Below are positions 7,931 through 17,719 of a stretch of DNA of 64,000 bases, piece by piece (the stretch's first letter is position 1; the number at the start of each line of letters is the position of its first letter). Source of the DNA: Bacteroidetes bacterium B1(2017) (GTDB taxonomy: Bacteria; Bacteroidota; Bacteroidia; UKL13-3); the NCBI GenBank assembly GCA_002256395.1, contig NKJG01000001.1, positions 248,001 to 312,000 on the forward strand, in the 5' to 3' direction. Both the position numbers and the translations under genes were made by a program. The notes beneath the pieces were generated by a model. That model had not been told where the DNA came from. It saw nothing but the letters and a program-made list of their open reading frames with translations, and did not search any database.

Positions 7931-9148
7931 CTATATCCCCAAAAGCAATTTTGCTGGATCTGTTCCTTGTGTTAGCAACAAGGTTGGATTTTCTAAACAC
8001 TGTTTTACTTTCACCAAGAACCCAACCGATTCACGTCCGTCAATAATTCTGTGATCATAACTTAATGCTACATACATTATTGGGCGAATAACTATTTGTC
8101 CGTTTTGAACCACTGCACGCTCTACAATATTATGCATACCCAAAATGGCAGATTGTGGTGGATTTATAATGGGTGTACTAAGCATAGAACCAAACACTCC
8201 CCCATTGGTTATAGTAAAGGTTCCGCCAGTCATTTCCTCTAAACTTAATTTATTATCTCTTGCCTTACCAGCTAAGCGCATTACTTCTGCTTCAATTTCT
8301 GCTAGGCCTAAACTTTCTGCATTTCTAATTACGGGTACAACCAACCCTTTTGGTGCACTTACGGCAATAGACACATCGCAGTAATCGTGGTAAATAATTT
8401 CTTCGCCATTAAGGTAAGCATTTACAGCAGGGAATTGTTGTAAAGCTACGCAAACAGCTTTGGTAAAAAAGCTCATAAACCCAAGGTTCACTCCATGAAC
8501 TTCTTTAAATTTATTTTTGTATTGGTTGCGCAAATCCATAATTGGTTTCATGTCTACTTCATTAAAAGTAGTTAACATGGCTGTTTCATTTTTAGCTGCT
8601 ACCAATCGTTTCGAAACCGTTTTGCGCAAAGAAGTCATCTTCTCTGTTCTATCGTTTCTTCCTTTGCTTTCGTTAGTGGTAACTTTTAACTCGGCCTTAA
8701 GTGCATCAAATTTTGTAATGCGGCCATCTTTGCCTGATCCTATAACTTGGGATGGGTTTATTCCTTTTTCGGCCAATATTTTTTGAGCAGCTGGAGCAGC
8801 AGAACCTGTTGCATACGTGCTTGCAGTGGTTTCTTTTGTTGCTTCTACTTTAGGAGCATCTGCCTTAGGGGTTTCAGCTTTAGCGGCTGGTGCCACTAAT
8901 CCTTCAGGGCGTTTTGCTTCCGTATCAATTACGGCTACTAAATCGCCAATTTTTATCGTATCGCCTTCATTGCATTTGGTACTTAATACACCTGCAGCTT
9001 CGGCATTTAATTCAAAGGTGGCTTTATCGCTTTCTAGTTCGCAAAGCAATTCATCCATTTCTACGTAATCACCTGTTTTTTTATTCCATCTGGCAATGGT
9101 AACTTCAGTAATAGATTCGCCTACTGTAGGCACTTTTATTTCGAGCAT
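7931..9148 (-). CDS. odhB: 2-oxoglutarate dehydrogenase E2, dihydrolipoyl succinyltransferase, 405 aa
   Basis: The E2 core of the 2-oxoglutarate dehydrogenase complex, which transfers succinyl groups from lipoate to CoA in the TCA cycle. The lipoyl domain spans about residues 1-77, with the lipoylated Lys42 in [11 protein letters not shown]. An alanine/lysine-rich linker (about 78-110) leads to the E3-binding domain ([29 protein letters not shown]). The catalytic domain ends with the active-site motif [14 protein letters not shown]. The ATG at 9148 gives the canonical [12 protein letters not shown] and a length like E. coli SucB; an upstream start at 9199 adds 17 unrelated residues. The E1 gene is not adjacent, so this copy is separated from odhA. 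Confidence 0.95.
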   Translation of the reverse strand: MLEIKVPTVGESITEVTIARWNKKTGDYVEMDELLCELESDKATFELNAEAAGVLSTKCNEGDTIKIGDLVAVIDTEAKRPEGLVAPAAKAETPKADAPKVEATKETTASTYATGSAAPAAQKILAEKGINPSQVIGSGKDGRITKFDALKAELKVTTNESKGRNDRTEKMTSLRKTVSKRLVAAKNETAMLTTFNEVDMKPIMDLRNQYKNKFKEVHGVNLGFMSFFTKAVCVALQQFPAVNAYLNGEEIIYHDYCDVSIAVSAPKGLVVPVIRNAESLGLAEIEAEVMRLAGKARDNKLSLEEMTGGTFTITNGGVFGSMLSTPIINPPQSAILGMHNIVERAVVQNGQIVIRPIMYVALSYDHRIIDGRESVGFLVKVKQCLENPTLLLTQGTDPAKLLLGI

Positions 9149-9272
9149 AATGGTTTCTAAAATCGGCTGCAAAATAAGAGAATACGGCCCACTATTCAAA
9201 GTTTATTCGGCCACGCCAAAGAAAGATGACAAGGTTAAGAAATAAAAAAAGTGTATGCCCAGCACTAAGTTC

Positions 9273-9386
9273 CTACAAATGAGAAGGCTTAATTCCTAGT
9301 AAAGCTTTCAGTTTATGCAGCAAACTTTCGTGAACTCCGTGATTTTGCAAGGGTTTTATGATTTCTTCTTCAATTTCGGTTGGGCC
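9273..9386 (-). other. Alternative-frame C-terminal extension of GH57 gene
   Basis: In the -1 frame relative to the GH57 gene, an open stretch of 37 codons runs from the A9 tract to a TAG at 9273-9275. It begins GPTEIEEEII and ends LLGIKPSHL, an acidic start followed by an amphipathic helix. The zero frame instead adds only AQPKLKKKS and stops at 9356. The junction is TTA AAA AAA AAG GCC (T run at 9387-9395 on the plus strand). This contains A AAA AAG, the dnaX-type slippery heptamer, in the right frame. Ribosomal -1 slippage, transcriptional slippage, or a one-base assembly error would each join the frames. Confidence 0.5.
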
Positions 9387-10567
9387 TTTTTTTTTAACTG
9401 ATTGCTCAAATCACTCATAGCATTCATAAAATAAATATAGGCATCGTAGGGTGAGTCGTAGGGACTAAAATACTTGTGTACATCGCCATCGGCCCAGTAT
9501 TTAGTGCACATATAATAAAAATGATCGCTGGTTAGCATTTTCTTCCAAGCATCAATCAATTCCTTATCAGCACTTTGATACACTTCTTGCTCTAATTGGT
9601 ATATTTTAGCAATAGATTCATCTTGCATTGGGTTACCCAACCAGGCAGATAAATCTCTTTCGGTATCTGCCCAAGAGGTAAGCTCATGCGCATCATACAC
9701 ATCTCTAACTGGATAAGCGGCAGTGGTTTCAGAAACCGTTTTAAAGGTAAAATCAGGATGTTTTAATACATAACCTGGCATATACCGCATAAACTCAAAA
9801 ATACCGCTCTGAGCCCATTGGTGCTCGCCAAAGGTTTCATAATCCATAAACAAATTTATGGTTTCGCCTTGGCCTGCAACGGCATGAACCCACTGTGCAT
9901 AAGTTTCGGCTGTTAATGGCCATTCACTCCAATTTCTATCCGAAAAACGGAAGGCAATATCATCGCTCAATCGATAGTTTTTAAGCAAAGATTTTATCTT
10001 GTTTGCATTGGGTGCCTTGTACAAATAATTTGGCGTCCTGCCATGCATTAATCTATCAACACCTTCGCAAATAATAGCTTCGTAACCCATATCTTCAATA
10101 ACTTTGGCAAGCTCATTATTATATTGCAACTCGGTATTTCTAAATACTTTTGGCTCTTGCTTAAAATACTTTTTTATAAGTTGGCGATGCTGTTCTATTT
10201 GCTTTTTAAACTCATCTCTCGAGAAAATATATGCCAACGAATGGTAATAGGTTTCAGAAATAAATTCAACGCAACCCGTGTTTGCTAGCTCAATAAACGA
10301 TTGCAATACATCTGGCCTCCAACTCTCAAATTGCTCTAATGCAACCCCACTAATTGAATAGCTTATTTTAAACTTTCCTTGATGTTTTTCTATTAACTCC
10401 AACATCAATTTATTGGTAGGTAAATAGCATTTTTCGGCTACTTTATCCAATACCTCGCGGTTCTTCTTATCATCAAAATAATAATGGTTCGAACCAATAT
10501 CAAAAAACGAGTATTCCTTTAAACGGTAAGGTTGATGAACCTGAAAATAAAAACAAATAGATGGCAT
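9356..10567 (-). CDS. GH57 family glycoside hydrolase (alpha-amylase-like), 403 aa
   Basis: A GH57 enzyme acting on alpha-glucans. The conserved regions appear in order: HQP at residues 11-13, GCVEFISETYYHS at 98-110, the nucleophile Glu146 in VFRNTELQYN, and the acid/base Asp242 in LFMDYETFGEHQW. No signal peptide is present, so the protein should be cytoplasmic and work on glycogen or maltodextrin. The glycosyltransferase gene lies 21 bases upstream in the same direction, a pairing common in Bacteroidota polyglucan metabolism. The reading frame ends just after an A9 tract, and an alternative frame continues with a protein-like tail (see 9273-9386), so the true C-terminus is uncertain. Confidence 0.9.
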   Translation of the reverse strand: MPSICFYFQVHQPYRLKEYSFFDIGSNHYYFDDKKNREVLDKVAEKCYLPTNKLMLELIEKHQGKFKISYSISGVALEQFESWRPDVLQSFIELANTGCVEFISETYYHSLAYIFSRDEFKKQIEQHRQLIKKYFKQEPKVFRNTELQYNNELAKVIEDMGYEAIICEGVDRLMHGRTPNYLYKAPNANKIKSLLKNYRLSDDIAFRFSDRNWSEWPLTAETYAQWVHAVAGQGETINLFMDYETFGEHQWAQSGIFEFMRYMPGYVLKHPDFTFKTVSETTAAYPVRDVYDAHELTSWADTERDLSAWLGNPMQDESIAKIYQLEQEVYQSADKELIDAWKKMLTSDHFYYMCTKYWADGDVHKYFSPYDSPYDAYIYFMNAMSDLSNQLKKKAQPKLKKKS

Positions 10568-10588
10568 ATACTTTTTTATTGATAGTTA

Positions 10589-11875
10589 TTAATCTTCGTA
10601 TTCCTGAAAAATAGATTCGTAAACCTGCATTACTTTAGAAGCACAATTTTCCCAAGTAATATCCTTTAAGCTATGGGCATTAGCCTCCACAACACTTTTC
10701 TTTAATCCCTTATAATCTATAGACGCAATTATGTATTGCGCCAATTTATTTACATCCCAAACGTCCATTGTAAGAGAACCATGTAACACCTCGGCAACTC
10801 CAGATGTTTTAGAAATTATAGTAGGTATTCCATACTGAACCGCTTCAACAGCACTCAATCCAAAAGGCTCGCTTACGCTAGGCATGCAATACACATCGGC
10901 AATAGCTAAAAGTTCATTTAGCATTTTCTTATTCAGGAAACCAGTAAAGAAAAACTTATCGCCTATTCCGTATGCTGCTGTGCGTTCTATCATAGGGCGC
11001 AATAAATCGCCGCTACCTGCTAATACAAATTTGGTATTGGGGTGGTGTTCTAAAACTTTCTTGGCGGCCTCTACAAAATATTCCGGACCTTTTTGCATGG
11101 TAACTCTACCAAAGAAAATAACAAAATTTCCATCGAAAGGCTTTGGCTTTACAGTATGGGTGATTGCTTCAATTCCATTATGCACTGGCATAATTTTTTC
11201 GCGTGCGGCTCCATAATGCGTATGGCAAATTTCGCCTGTGTAGTGGCTCACAGGAATAATTCTATCAGCCAATTCCATGGCTCTACGCTCTAGGTCGTAC
11301 ACCCAATTTTTGCTATGCTCACCTGCTCTATCGTATTCTGTACTATGCACATGAATTACGAGAGGTTTGCCAGTACGGATTTTCAATTCCATGGCTGGCA
11401 AAAATGTCATCCAATCATGGGCATGTATTACATCAAACTTTTGGCGCAAGCAATACTGAACCGAAATGCGCGCAAACTCAATTACCTTTTTTATCACATC
11501 GCCTGCATATAAATCTTCAATTTCAAACGGAGACACATCCCCATGAAAAACATCATAGAATTTTTGGTCTATAAATTCTGTTTCTGCAATGCGCGTATAA
11601 GGGCCAAAGCCCATGCCCTTCTTTAGGTTCAGCTCCCTAAAAGTATATTGAATTTCTTTTTTAAATAACTCTTCTAACTCTTGCTTGCCAATGCTATTCA
11701 AGCCAATTAGTTCTATGTTAGGAATATTAAAATCGGGTATGCTTTTAGGAATAATCATTTTTACATCGGCCATTGGCGCTAAGGCTTTGCACAAGCCAAG
11801 CGTTGCCACTCCTAAGCCACCAGAAATAACAGGAGGAAACTCCCATCCAAACATTAGAATTTTTCTTCTACCCAT
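10589..11875 (-). CDS. Glycogen/starch synthase-like glycosyltransferase, 428 aa
   Basis: A two-Rossmann-domain GT-B glycosyltransferase. The N-terminal part (ILMFGWEFPPVISGGLGVATLGLCKAL) resembles the GT5 synthase-type N-domain with its glycine-rich donor-side loop. The C-terminal part carries the GT4/GT5 E-x7-E motif (EPFGLSAVEAVQYG) and the phosphate-binding FFGRVTMQKGPEYFVEAA. It is shorter than classical GlgA. It probably elongates glycogen-like alpha-1,4-glucan from a nucleotide-glucose. It is the first gene of the leftward pair with GH57, and the GH31 gene is divergent, which supports a polyglucan role. Donor specificity cannot be read. Confidence 0.85.
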   Translation of the reverse strand: MGRRKILMFGWEFPPVISGGLGVATLGLCKALAPMADVKMIIPKSIPDFNIPNIELIGLNSIGKQELEELFKKEIQYTFRELNLKKGMGFGPYTRIAETEFIDQKFYDVFHGDVSPFEIEDLYAGDVIKKVIEFARISVQYCLRQKFDVIHAHDWMTFLPAMELKIRTGKPLVIHVHSTEYDRAGEHSKNWVYDLERRAMELADRIIPVSHYTGEICHTHYGAAREKIMPVHNGIEAITHTVKPKPFDGNFVIFFGRVTMQKGPEYFVEAAKKVLEHHPNTKFVLAGSGDLLRPMIERTAAYGIGDKFFFTGFLNKKMLNELLAIADVYCMPSVSEPFGLSAVEAVQYGIPTIISKTSGVAEVLHGSLTMDVWDVNKLAQYIIASIDYKGLKKSVVEANAHSLKDITWENCASKVMQVYESIFQEYED

Positions 11876-12030
11876 GATTCAAAATTCCCTATTACGTTTA
11901 ATTACCTAGTCACTCTAATATGATTTTTTTGTGAACAGGGTATATTTTTTTGTTTTTTTAACTGAAACAATCTTTAGATTGCGTTAACAAGTAAGTAAAT
12001 ATTTCTTCACTAACAAAATAATATTTTCAA

Positions 12031-14436
12031 ATGCAAATTACGGAGTCACAATCTAAATACTCAATCAAATATTATCCGGGTAAAATTGAATCCTATAAAA
12101 AAGAAGGAAATTTCTTTTATTTCTATACTGCCGATACCATTTTAGAAATAAAGCTTAGCACCGATTCTATCTTTAGATTTAGGTATGCTGCAGATGGGTT
12201 TTTCCAAAAAGACTTCTCTTATGCAATCAATAAATCGTTCAAAGTTCAGCTCGTAAATGTTGATATAAAGGAAACAAAAGAGTTTTTTGAAATAGAAACC
12301 ACCAAGGTTATTTGTAAGGTAAACAAGAAAAATCTTGGCATTACCATGTTGGATAAAAACCGCGAAGTAATTGTGGAGGACGAGCTTGGTTTCCATTGGC
12401 AACACTATTTATTAAAAGGCGGAAAAATCAATTACTGTAGTAAGAAAATTCAACCCGATGAATCTTTCTATGGCATGGGTGATAAGCCTACTGAATTAAA
12501 CATTAGAGGTAAATATTTTGAAAACTACGGCTCTGATGTATATGGTTTTGAAAAAGATGCAGACCCTCTGTATAAAAATATTCCTTATTACATGGGCCTT
12601 CATAGCGGAGGAAAACATGGCTACGGAATTTTCTTCGACAATACCTTTAGAACCATTTTTGATTTTGGAAAAGAGCAACACGATGTGTGCAGCTTTTGGT
12701 CGCGCGGGGGCGAAATGAATTACTATTTTATTTACGGACCGCAATTACTAAATGTAGTAGAACAATACGCTCAACTTACCGGAACCCATGAGCTTCCTCC
12801 AATGTGGGCCTTGGGTTACCACCAATGTAAATGGAGTTATTACCCAGAAAGTAAGGTTAGAGAAATAACAGAAGAATTTAGAAAACGTAAAATTCCTTGC
12901 GATGTAATTTACCTTGATATTGATTACATGGAAGGATTTAGATGCTTTACTTGGAGCAAAGAATATTTTCCTGAACCTAAAAAACTCTTGAGCGACCTTA
13001 GCGAAAAGGGCTTTAAAACGGTTGTTATTATTGATCCAGGTATAAAGATTGACAAAGACTACGAAGTTTGGAAGCAAGGTATTTTAAACGACTACTATTG
13101 TAAACGTGCCGATGGAACCCTTATGGAAGGCGATGTGTGGCCAGGCAAATGCCATTTTCCAGATTTTACCCATCCAGAAGTAAGAGAATGGTGGAGCACC
13201 TTATTTAAAGAACTAATAGATACAGGCGTAAAAGGGGTTTGGAATGATATGAACGAACCTGCCGTTTTCGAAATTGGCACCTTCCCAGAAGATGTTCGCC
13301 ACGATTACGATGGCAATCCTTGTAGTCATAGAAAAGGTCATAATGTTTACGGAATGCAAATGGCCAGAGCAACTTACCATGGCTTACGTAAATTTATGAT
13401 GCCTAATAGACCTTTTGTTATCACTCGTTCGGGCTATAGCGGTTTGCAACGTTATTCAAGTGTTTGGACAGGAGATAATACCGCCTCATGGAGTCATCTT
13501 TGGATTGCCAATGTGCAATGCCAACGCTTAGCGGTATCAGGCGTATCCTTTGCAGGTAGTGATGTGGGCGGATTTATTGGTGAACCAGATGGAGAATTGT
13601 TTACTCGTTGGATGCAATTGGCCACTTTCCATACGTTCTTTAGAACCCATAGTGCAGGAAATGAAACTAAATTTAATCAAGAGCCTTGGAGCTTTGGAAC
13701 TAAATATGAGTTTATAGTTAAGAAGTTCTTACACCTTCGCTACCAATTATTACCTTATATATATACTGCGTTTTGGCAACATACTACCTACGGAACTCCT
13801 GTAATTAGACCCATTGCTTTTATGGATCAATCCGATCCAGAAACACGCGACCGTATGGATGAGTTTGGTTTTGGCGACCATATGTTAATTTGCCCTGTTC
13901 TAACAGCAAATACAAACGAAAGAACGGTGTATTTGCCAAAAGGAAGCTGGTATCATTTGTGGAACGACCACGAATACAAAGGTGGCAAAGAATATAAAGT
14001 TACCTGCCCTATTGATCGAATTCCAGTGTTTGTGCGTGCTGGCTCGGTTATTCCTTACTATCCAAAAATGCAATATGTAGGCGAGATTGAAGTTACGGAA
14101 CTTACCTTAAACGTATATTATACCAAAGAAAGCAATGTATTAAGTATTTTATATGAAGATGCTGGCGATAACTATGGTTACCGTGCAGGATTATTTAACC
14201 AACATAGGTTTTATGTGAGCGGAAATGCTAAAAACTTGATATTCTCACAGATTTTAGAAGAAGGTAATTATCCAACCACTTACAAAAATTACAAAGTAGT
14301 ATTTCATGGAGTTCCATTTGATTGCCAAGAACTAGTAATTGATGGTAAAATTCAAAAACTTACCGAACGCAACTTTGCCGTAGGAACTATTAAGTTTAAA
14401 GCCGAGAAAAATTTCCAACGAATAATCCTTCGTTAA
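12031..14436 (+). CDS. GH31 family alpha-glucosidase, 801 aa
   Basis: A glycoside hydrolase family 31 enzyme releasing glucose from alpha-glucosides. The catalytic barrel holds the nucleophile Asp406 in GVWNDMNEPAVF and the acid/base Asp482 in WTGDNTASW. An N-terminal beta-sandwich domain (about residues 1-240) and C-terminal sandwich domains (about 610-801) fit the family layout and length. There is no signal peptide, so it should be cytoplasmic. It diverges from the glycosyltransferase/GH57 pair across a 155-base intergenic region. Its stop codon overlaps by 4 bases the end of the convergent gene at 14433. Confidence 0.95.
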   Translation: MQITESQSKYSIKYYPGKIESYKKEGNFFYFYTADTILEIKLSTDSIFRFRYAADGFFQKDFSYAINKSFKVQLVNVDIKETKEFFEIETTKVICKVNKKNLGITMLDKNREVIVEDELGFHWQHYLLKGGKINYCSKKIQPDESFYGMGDKPTELNIRGKYFENYGSDVYGFEKDADPLYKNIPYYMGLHSGGKHGYGIFFDNTFRTIFDFGKEQHDVCSFWSRGGEMNYYFIYGPQLLNVVEQYAQLTGTHELPPMWALGYHQCKWSYYPESKVREITEEFRKRKIPCDVIYLDIDYMEGFRCFTWSKEYFPEPKKLLSDLSEKGFKTVVIIDPGIKIDKDYEVWKQGILNDYYCKRADGTLMEGDVWPGKCHFPDFTHPEVREWWSTLFKELIDTGVKGVWNDMNEPAVFEIGTFPEDVRHDYDGNPCSHRKGHNVYGMQMARATYHGLRKFMMPNRPFVITRSGYSGLQRYSSVWTGDNTASWSHLWIANVQCQRLAVSGVSFAGSDVGGFIGEPDGELFTRWMQLATFHTFFRTHSAGNETKFNQEPWSFGTKYEFIVKKFLHLRYQLLPYIYTAFWQHTTYGTPVIRPIAFMDQSDPETRDRMDEFGFGDHMLICPVLTANTNERTVYLPKGSWYHLWNDHEYKGGKEYKVTCPIDRIPVFVRAGSVIPYYPKMQYVGEIEVTELTLNVYYTKESNVLSILYEDAGDNYGYRAGLFNQHRFYVSGNAKNLIFSQILEEGNYPTTYKNYKVVFHGVPFDCQELVIDGKIQKLTERNFAVGTIKFKAEKNFQRIILR

Positions 14437-14741
14437 TAGTTATTATCTCTATATGCAAGCCTCGAAATGGCTTTCTGCTCTAGTCGTTCATAGATTAAGC
14501 GAGCCATTTCGGGAGCTATTTCTTCAGGCTTATTTTTGCTAAACAAGGCCTTTATTTTTTTCTCGTTTACATCTATTCTGTACAAAATATTCCAGAGCCG
14601 TTCAAGGTTGTGCATGAGGAGGTAAACCAATGCCTGTCTAAGTGCCTCTAAAATCTCCTCTTTTTTCTGCGGAAGCTCCATTTCAAAATCTTGGAGTATG
14701 AGCTCGCGCGTAATTTTTTCTACTTCATTCAAAATCAGCAA
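14433..14741 (-). CDS. Conserved hypothetical helical protein, 102 aa
   Basis: I recognise only that this looks like a small all-helical cytoplasmic protein. It is rich in Glu, Leu and Lys (NEVEKITRELILQDFEMEL, KEEILEALRQALVYLLMHN) and ends SRLAYRDNNY. It shares 4 bases with the convergent GH31 gene. It lies alone on the minus strand, upstream of the aconitase leader. No domain or function is proposed. Its helical heptad pattern would suit a dimer or an adaptor. Confidence 0.6.
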   Translation of the reverse strand: MLILNEVEKITRELILQDFEMELPQKKEEILEALRQALVYLLMHNLERLWNILYRIDVNEKKIKALFSKNKPEEIAPEMARLIYERLEQKAISRLAYRDNNY

Positions 14742-14812
14742 TATTAATTTAACAAAGATATAGCCTTTTGTCCTTCAATTACAGAAAGTTTCAGTTAATT
14801 TGCAGTCGTAAA

Positions 14813-14857
14813 AAAAGGCCATTCGGCTCGAACCAAAATTTACCTGATTGGCCTTTT
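14813..14857 (+). promoter_or_regulatory. Hairpin in the aconitase leader
   Basis: AAAAGGCCA (14813-14821) and TGGCCTTTT (14849-14857) form a perfect 9-base stem around a 27-base loop. The hairpin lies 33 bases before the aconitase start. A weak -7-like TTAATTTG lies just upstream (about 14796-14803), which would place the hairpin inside the transcript leader. It could be an attenuator or mRNA-stability element of aconitase, or simply a terminator for the upstream region read from either side. Confidence 0.4.
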
Positions 14858-14889
14858 GATTGTTCAAGTACTATAAATAACAATACACT

Positions 14890-17157
14890 ATGGTTTTTGA
14901 TTTAGAAATGATTAATGCGGTTTATTCCCGCATGGGCCAACGCATTGAAGCAGCCCGCAAAGTGGTAAATAAGCCACTTACCTTGTCTGAGAAAATTTTA
15001 TACACGCACCTTACCGAAGGTAGTGCAACCCAAGCCTACGAAAGAGGAAAAAGCTATGTAGACTTTGGTCCAGATAGAGTTGCCATGCAAGATGCAACCG
15101 CACAAATGGCCCTTTTACAATTTATGCAAGCTGGCCGTCCTAAAGTAGCTGTGCCTTCAACGGTTCATTGCGACCATTTAATTACAGCTAAAACTGGCGC
15201 TGAAGTGGATTTAGCATTTGCAAATAAAGAAAGTAAAGAAGTATATGATTTCTTAGCTTCTGTTTCAAATAAATATGGTATTGGTTTCTGGAAACCAGGT
15301 GCGGGTATTATTCACCAAGTTGTTTTAGAAAATTATGCTTTCCCTGGTGGAATGATGATTGGTACCGACTCTCACACAGTAAATGCTGGTGGTTTAGGTA
15401 TGTTGGCAATTGGTGTAGGTGGAGCCGACGCATGTGATGTTATGGCTGGCTTACCTTGGGAACTTAAGTTTCCTAAATTAATTGGTATTAAACTTACGGG
15501 TAAATTAAACGGTTGGACAGCTCCTAAAGATGTAATCTTAAAAGTTGCAGGTATGCTTACCGTTAAAGGTGGAACAGGCGCTATTGTTGAGTATTTTGGC
15601 GAAGGTGCCACCAGCATGAGCTGTACCGGTAAAGGAACCATTTGTAATATGGGTGCCGAAATTGGTGCTACCACCTCAACTTTTGGATACGACGAAAGCA
15701 TGGAGCGCTACCTACGCGCTACGGGCAGAAACGAAGTTGCCGATTTGGCTAATGGAGTTAAAGCTCACCTTACTGGAGATCCAGAAGTATATGCAAACCC
15801 AGAATTGTATTTTGATCAAGTATTTGAAATTAACTTAGATACCTTAACTCCGCATTTAAACGGACCATTTACACCAGATTTGGCTACTCCTGTTTCTGAA
15901 ATGAAAGAAGCGGCTGCTAAAAACAACTGGCCATTAAAAGTAGAATGGGGTTTAATTGGTTCTTGTACGAACTCTTCATACGAAGATTTATCAAGAGCCG
16001 CCTCTATTGCACGTCAAGCAATTGAAAAAGGATTGGTAACGAAATCACAATTTGGTATCAACCCAGGTTCAGAACAAGTACGCTATACTGCCGATAGAGA
16101 TGGTTTAATTAAAACCTTTACCGATTTAGACGCGAGTATTTTCACCAATGCGTGTGGACCTTGTATTGGAATGTGGGATAGAGTTGGAGCTGAAAAAGCA
16201 GAGAAAAATACAATCGTACACTCGTTCAACCGCAACTTTGCAAAACGTGCCGATGGTAATCCAAACACCTTTGCATTTGTAGCCTCACCAGAAATGGTTG
16301 CTGCCATTGCTATTGCAGGAGATTTATCTTTTAACCCTATTACCGATACCTTAATTAATAATAAAGGTGAAGCTGTTAAACTAGACCCACCTAGTGGCGA
16401 TGAGTTACCTGCTAAAGGGTATGCAGTTGAAGATGCAGGTTATTTAGCACCAGCAGTAGACGGTTCAGGTGTGACTATTGCCGTATCTCCTACTTCAGAT
16501 CGTTTGCAATTATTAGATCCTTTTGCAGCTTGGGAAGGCAATGATTTAACAGGCTTAAAATTATTAATAAAAGCAAAAGGCAAATGTACTACCGACCATA
16601 TTTCTATGGCTGGACCATGGTTAAAATACCGTGGACATTTAGATAATATTTCAAACAACATGCTTATTGGTGCTGTTAACTTCTTCAATGAAAAAACAGA
16701 CAATGTAAAAAATCAATTAAACGGAACCTACGAATCGGTGCCAAAAGTACAACGCGCTTACAAAGCTCAAGGAATTGGTTCTATTGTAGTGGGCGATGAA
16801 AACTATGGTGAAGGATCGAGCCGCGAGCATGCAGCTATGGAACCACGCCATTTAGGTGTACGCGCCGTATTGGTAAAATCATTTGCTCGTATTCACGAAA
16901 CTAATCTTAAAAAGCAAGGTATGTTGGCCTTAACATTTGCTGATAAAAACGATTACGAGAAATTCCAAGAAGACGATGTAATTGATATTATTGGATTAAA
17001 CACCTTTGCGCCAAACCAAGCTTTAACATTGGTTTTAACACATGCAAATGGAACTAAAGATTCTATTTCTGTAAACCATACCTATAACGAACAACAAATA
17101 GAATGGTTTAAAGCAGGTGGTGCGTTAAATATTATTCGCAAACAAGTAGCAGGTTAA
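14890..17157 (+). CDS. acn: Aconitate hydratase, mitochondrial type, 755 aa
   Basis: Isomerises citrate to isocitrate in the TCA cycle. The [4Fe-4S] ligands are Cys359 in [10 protein letters not shown], and Cys422 and Cys425 in [10 protein letters not shown]. The swivel domain carries the substrate-binding [17 protein letters not shown]. At 755 residues it matches the mitochondrial-type aconitase, which is shorter than the roughly 890-residue AcnA/IRP type and has a different domain order from AcnB. The ATG at 14890 gives [16 protein letters not shown]. It is followed by a strong intrinsic terminator and so seems monocistronic. A hairpin lies in its leader. Confidence 0.96.
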   Translation: MVFDLEMINAVYSRMGQRIEAARKVVNKPLTLSEKILYTHLTEGSATQAYERGKSYVDFGPDRVAMQDATAQMALLQFMQAGRPKVAVPSTVHCDHLITAKTGAEVDLAFANKESKEVYDFLASVSNKYGIGFWKPGAGIIHQVVLENYAFPGGMMIGTDSHTVNAGGLGMLAIGVGGADACDVMAGLPWELKFPKLIGIKLTGKLNGWTAPKDVILKVAGMLTVKGGTGAIVEYFGEGATSMSCTGKGTICNMGAEIGATTSTFGYDESMERYLRATGRNEVADLANGVKAHLTGDPEVYANPELYFDQVFEINLDTLTPHLNGPFTPDLATPVSEMKEAAAKNNWPLKVEWGLIGSCTNSSYEDLSRAASIARQAIEKGLVTKSQFGINPGSEQVRYTADRDGLIKTFTDLDASIFTNACGPCIGMWDRVGAEKAEKNTIVHSFNRNFAKRADGNPNTFAFVASPEMVAAIAIAGDLSFNPITDTLINNKGEAVKLDPPSGDELPAKGYAVEDAGYLAPAVDGSGVTIAVSPTSDRLQLLDPFAAWEGNDLTGLKLLIKAKGKCTTDHISMAGPWLKYRGHLDNISNNMLIGAVNFFNEKTDNVKNQLNGTYESVPKVQRAYKAQGIGSIVVGDENYGEGSSREHAAMEPRHLGVRAVLVKSFARIHETNLKKQGMLALTFADKNDYEKFQEDDVIDIIGLNTFAPNQALTLVLTHANGTKDSISVNHTYNEQQIEWFKAGGALNIIRKQVAG

Positions 17158-17179
17158 TAACAAATCCCTGCGCATAAGT

Positions 17180-17220
17180 AAAGATTGCCAATCTCAAAAA
17201 GATTGGCAATCTTTGTTTTA
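17180..17220 (+). terminator. Intrinsic terminator after aconitase
   Basis: A perfect 15-base stem, AAAGATTGCCAATCT (17180-17194) with AGATTGGCAATCTTT (17200-17214), closes a 5-base loop. It is followed by GTTTTA. It lies 22 bases after the aconitase stop codon and ends just before the start codon of the next lipoprotein gene. This also argues against any start for that gene upstream of 17228. Confidence 0.85.
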
Positions 17221-17227
17221 TACCCAT

Positions 17228-17719
17228 ATGAAAAAACTATTTGGACTATTTTGCTTAAGCGTGCTTTTATATAGCTGCCAATGCGATGAAATAAAGATTA
17301 AAAGTGCTTATCTGCAATTTTATTTCAATGGGCACGAATTAGATAAACATCCCATTGATAGCAACACGTTGATGAGGGTATACACCTATTATCCAAATGC
17401 CTCTTGGGATCAGAACCAATTCATAGACAGCAATAAATTAATTTCACTTAATTGGTATTCTGTAAGACACATAAATGATTCAATTGAAATGTTTATGGAA
17501 TTGGATCAGCGCATTACACCCAATAACAAAGCAAATGAATTAGGTTCATACAACTACTGGCTTAAAAGCGTAAAAGGCGATTTACAAATAAAAATAAGCA
17601 ACGTAAAAATAAAGGTAACACCAAAATCTGGCAGGTGCAGCGCAGAACAAAGTGAGTTTGAAACATGCACTATCAACGATAGTTTGCATACTTTTTCTGA
17701 ACCAATAAAACTATGGTAG
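17228..17719 (+). CDS. Hypothetical lipoprotein, 163 aa
   Basis: An unrecognised protein with a lipoprotein signal: MKKLFGLFCLSVLLYSCQC, with the lipobox LYSC. The mature part looks strand-rich (IKSAYLQFYFNGHELD, NWYSVRHINDSIEMFMELD) and ends SEPIKLW. Two late cysteines (GRCSAEQSEFETCTI) could form a disulfide. The ATG at 17228 is chosen because an upstream in-frame ATG at 17213 falls inside the aconitase terminator. It converges with the subtilase gene, sharing 9 bases at the 3' ends. No function is proposed. Confidence 0.65.
   Translation: MKKLFGLFCLSVLLYSCQCDEIKIKSAYLQFYFNGHELDKHPIDSNTLMRVYTYYPNASWDQNQFIDSNKLISLNWYSVRHINDSIEMFMELDQRITPNNKANELGSYNYWLKSVKGDLQIKISNVKIKVTPKSGRCSAEQSEFETCTINDSLHTFSEPIKLW

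Noticed and set aside
11968..11981. CAATCT-TT-AGATTG dyad between the divergent polyglucan genes
   Set aside because: Only 6-base arms in AT-rich sequence; not enough to call an operator without conservation.
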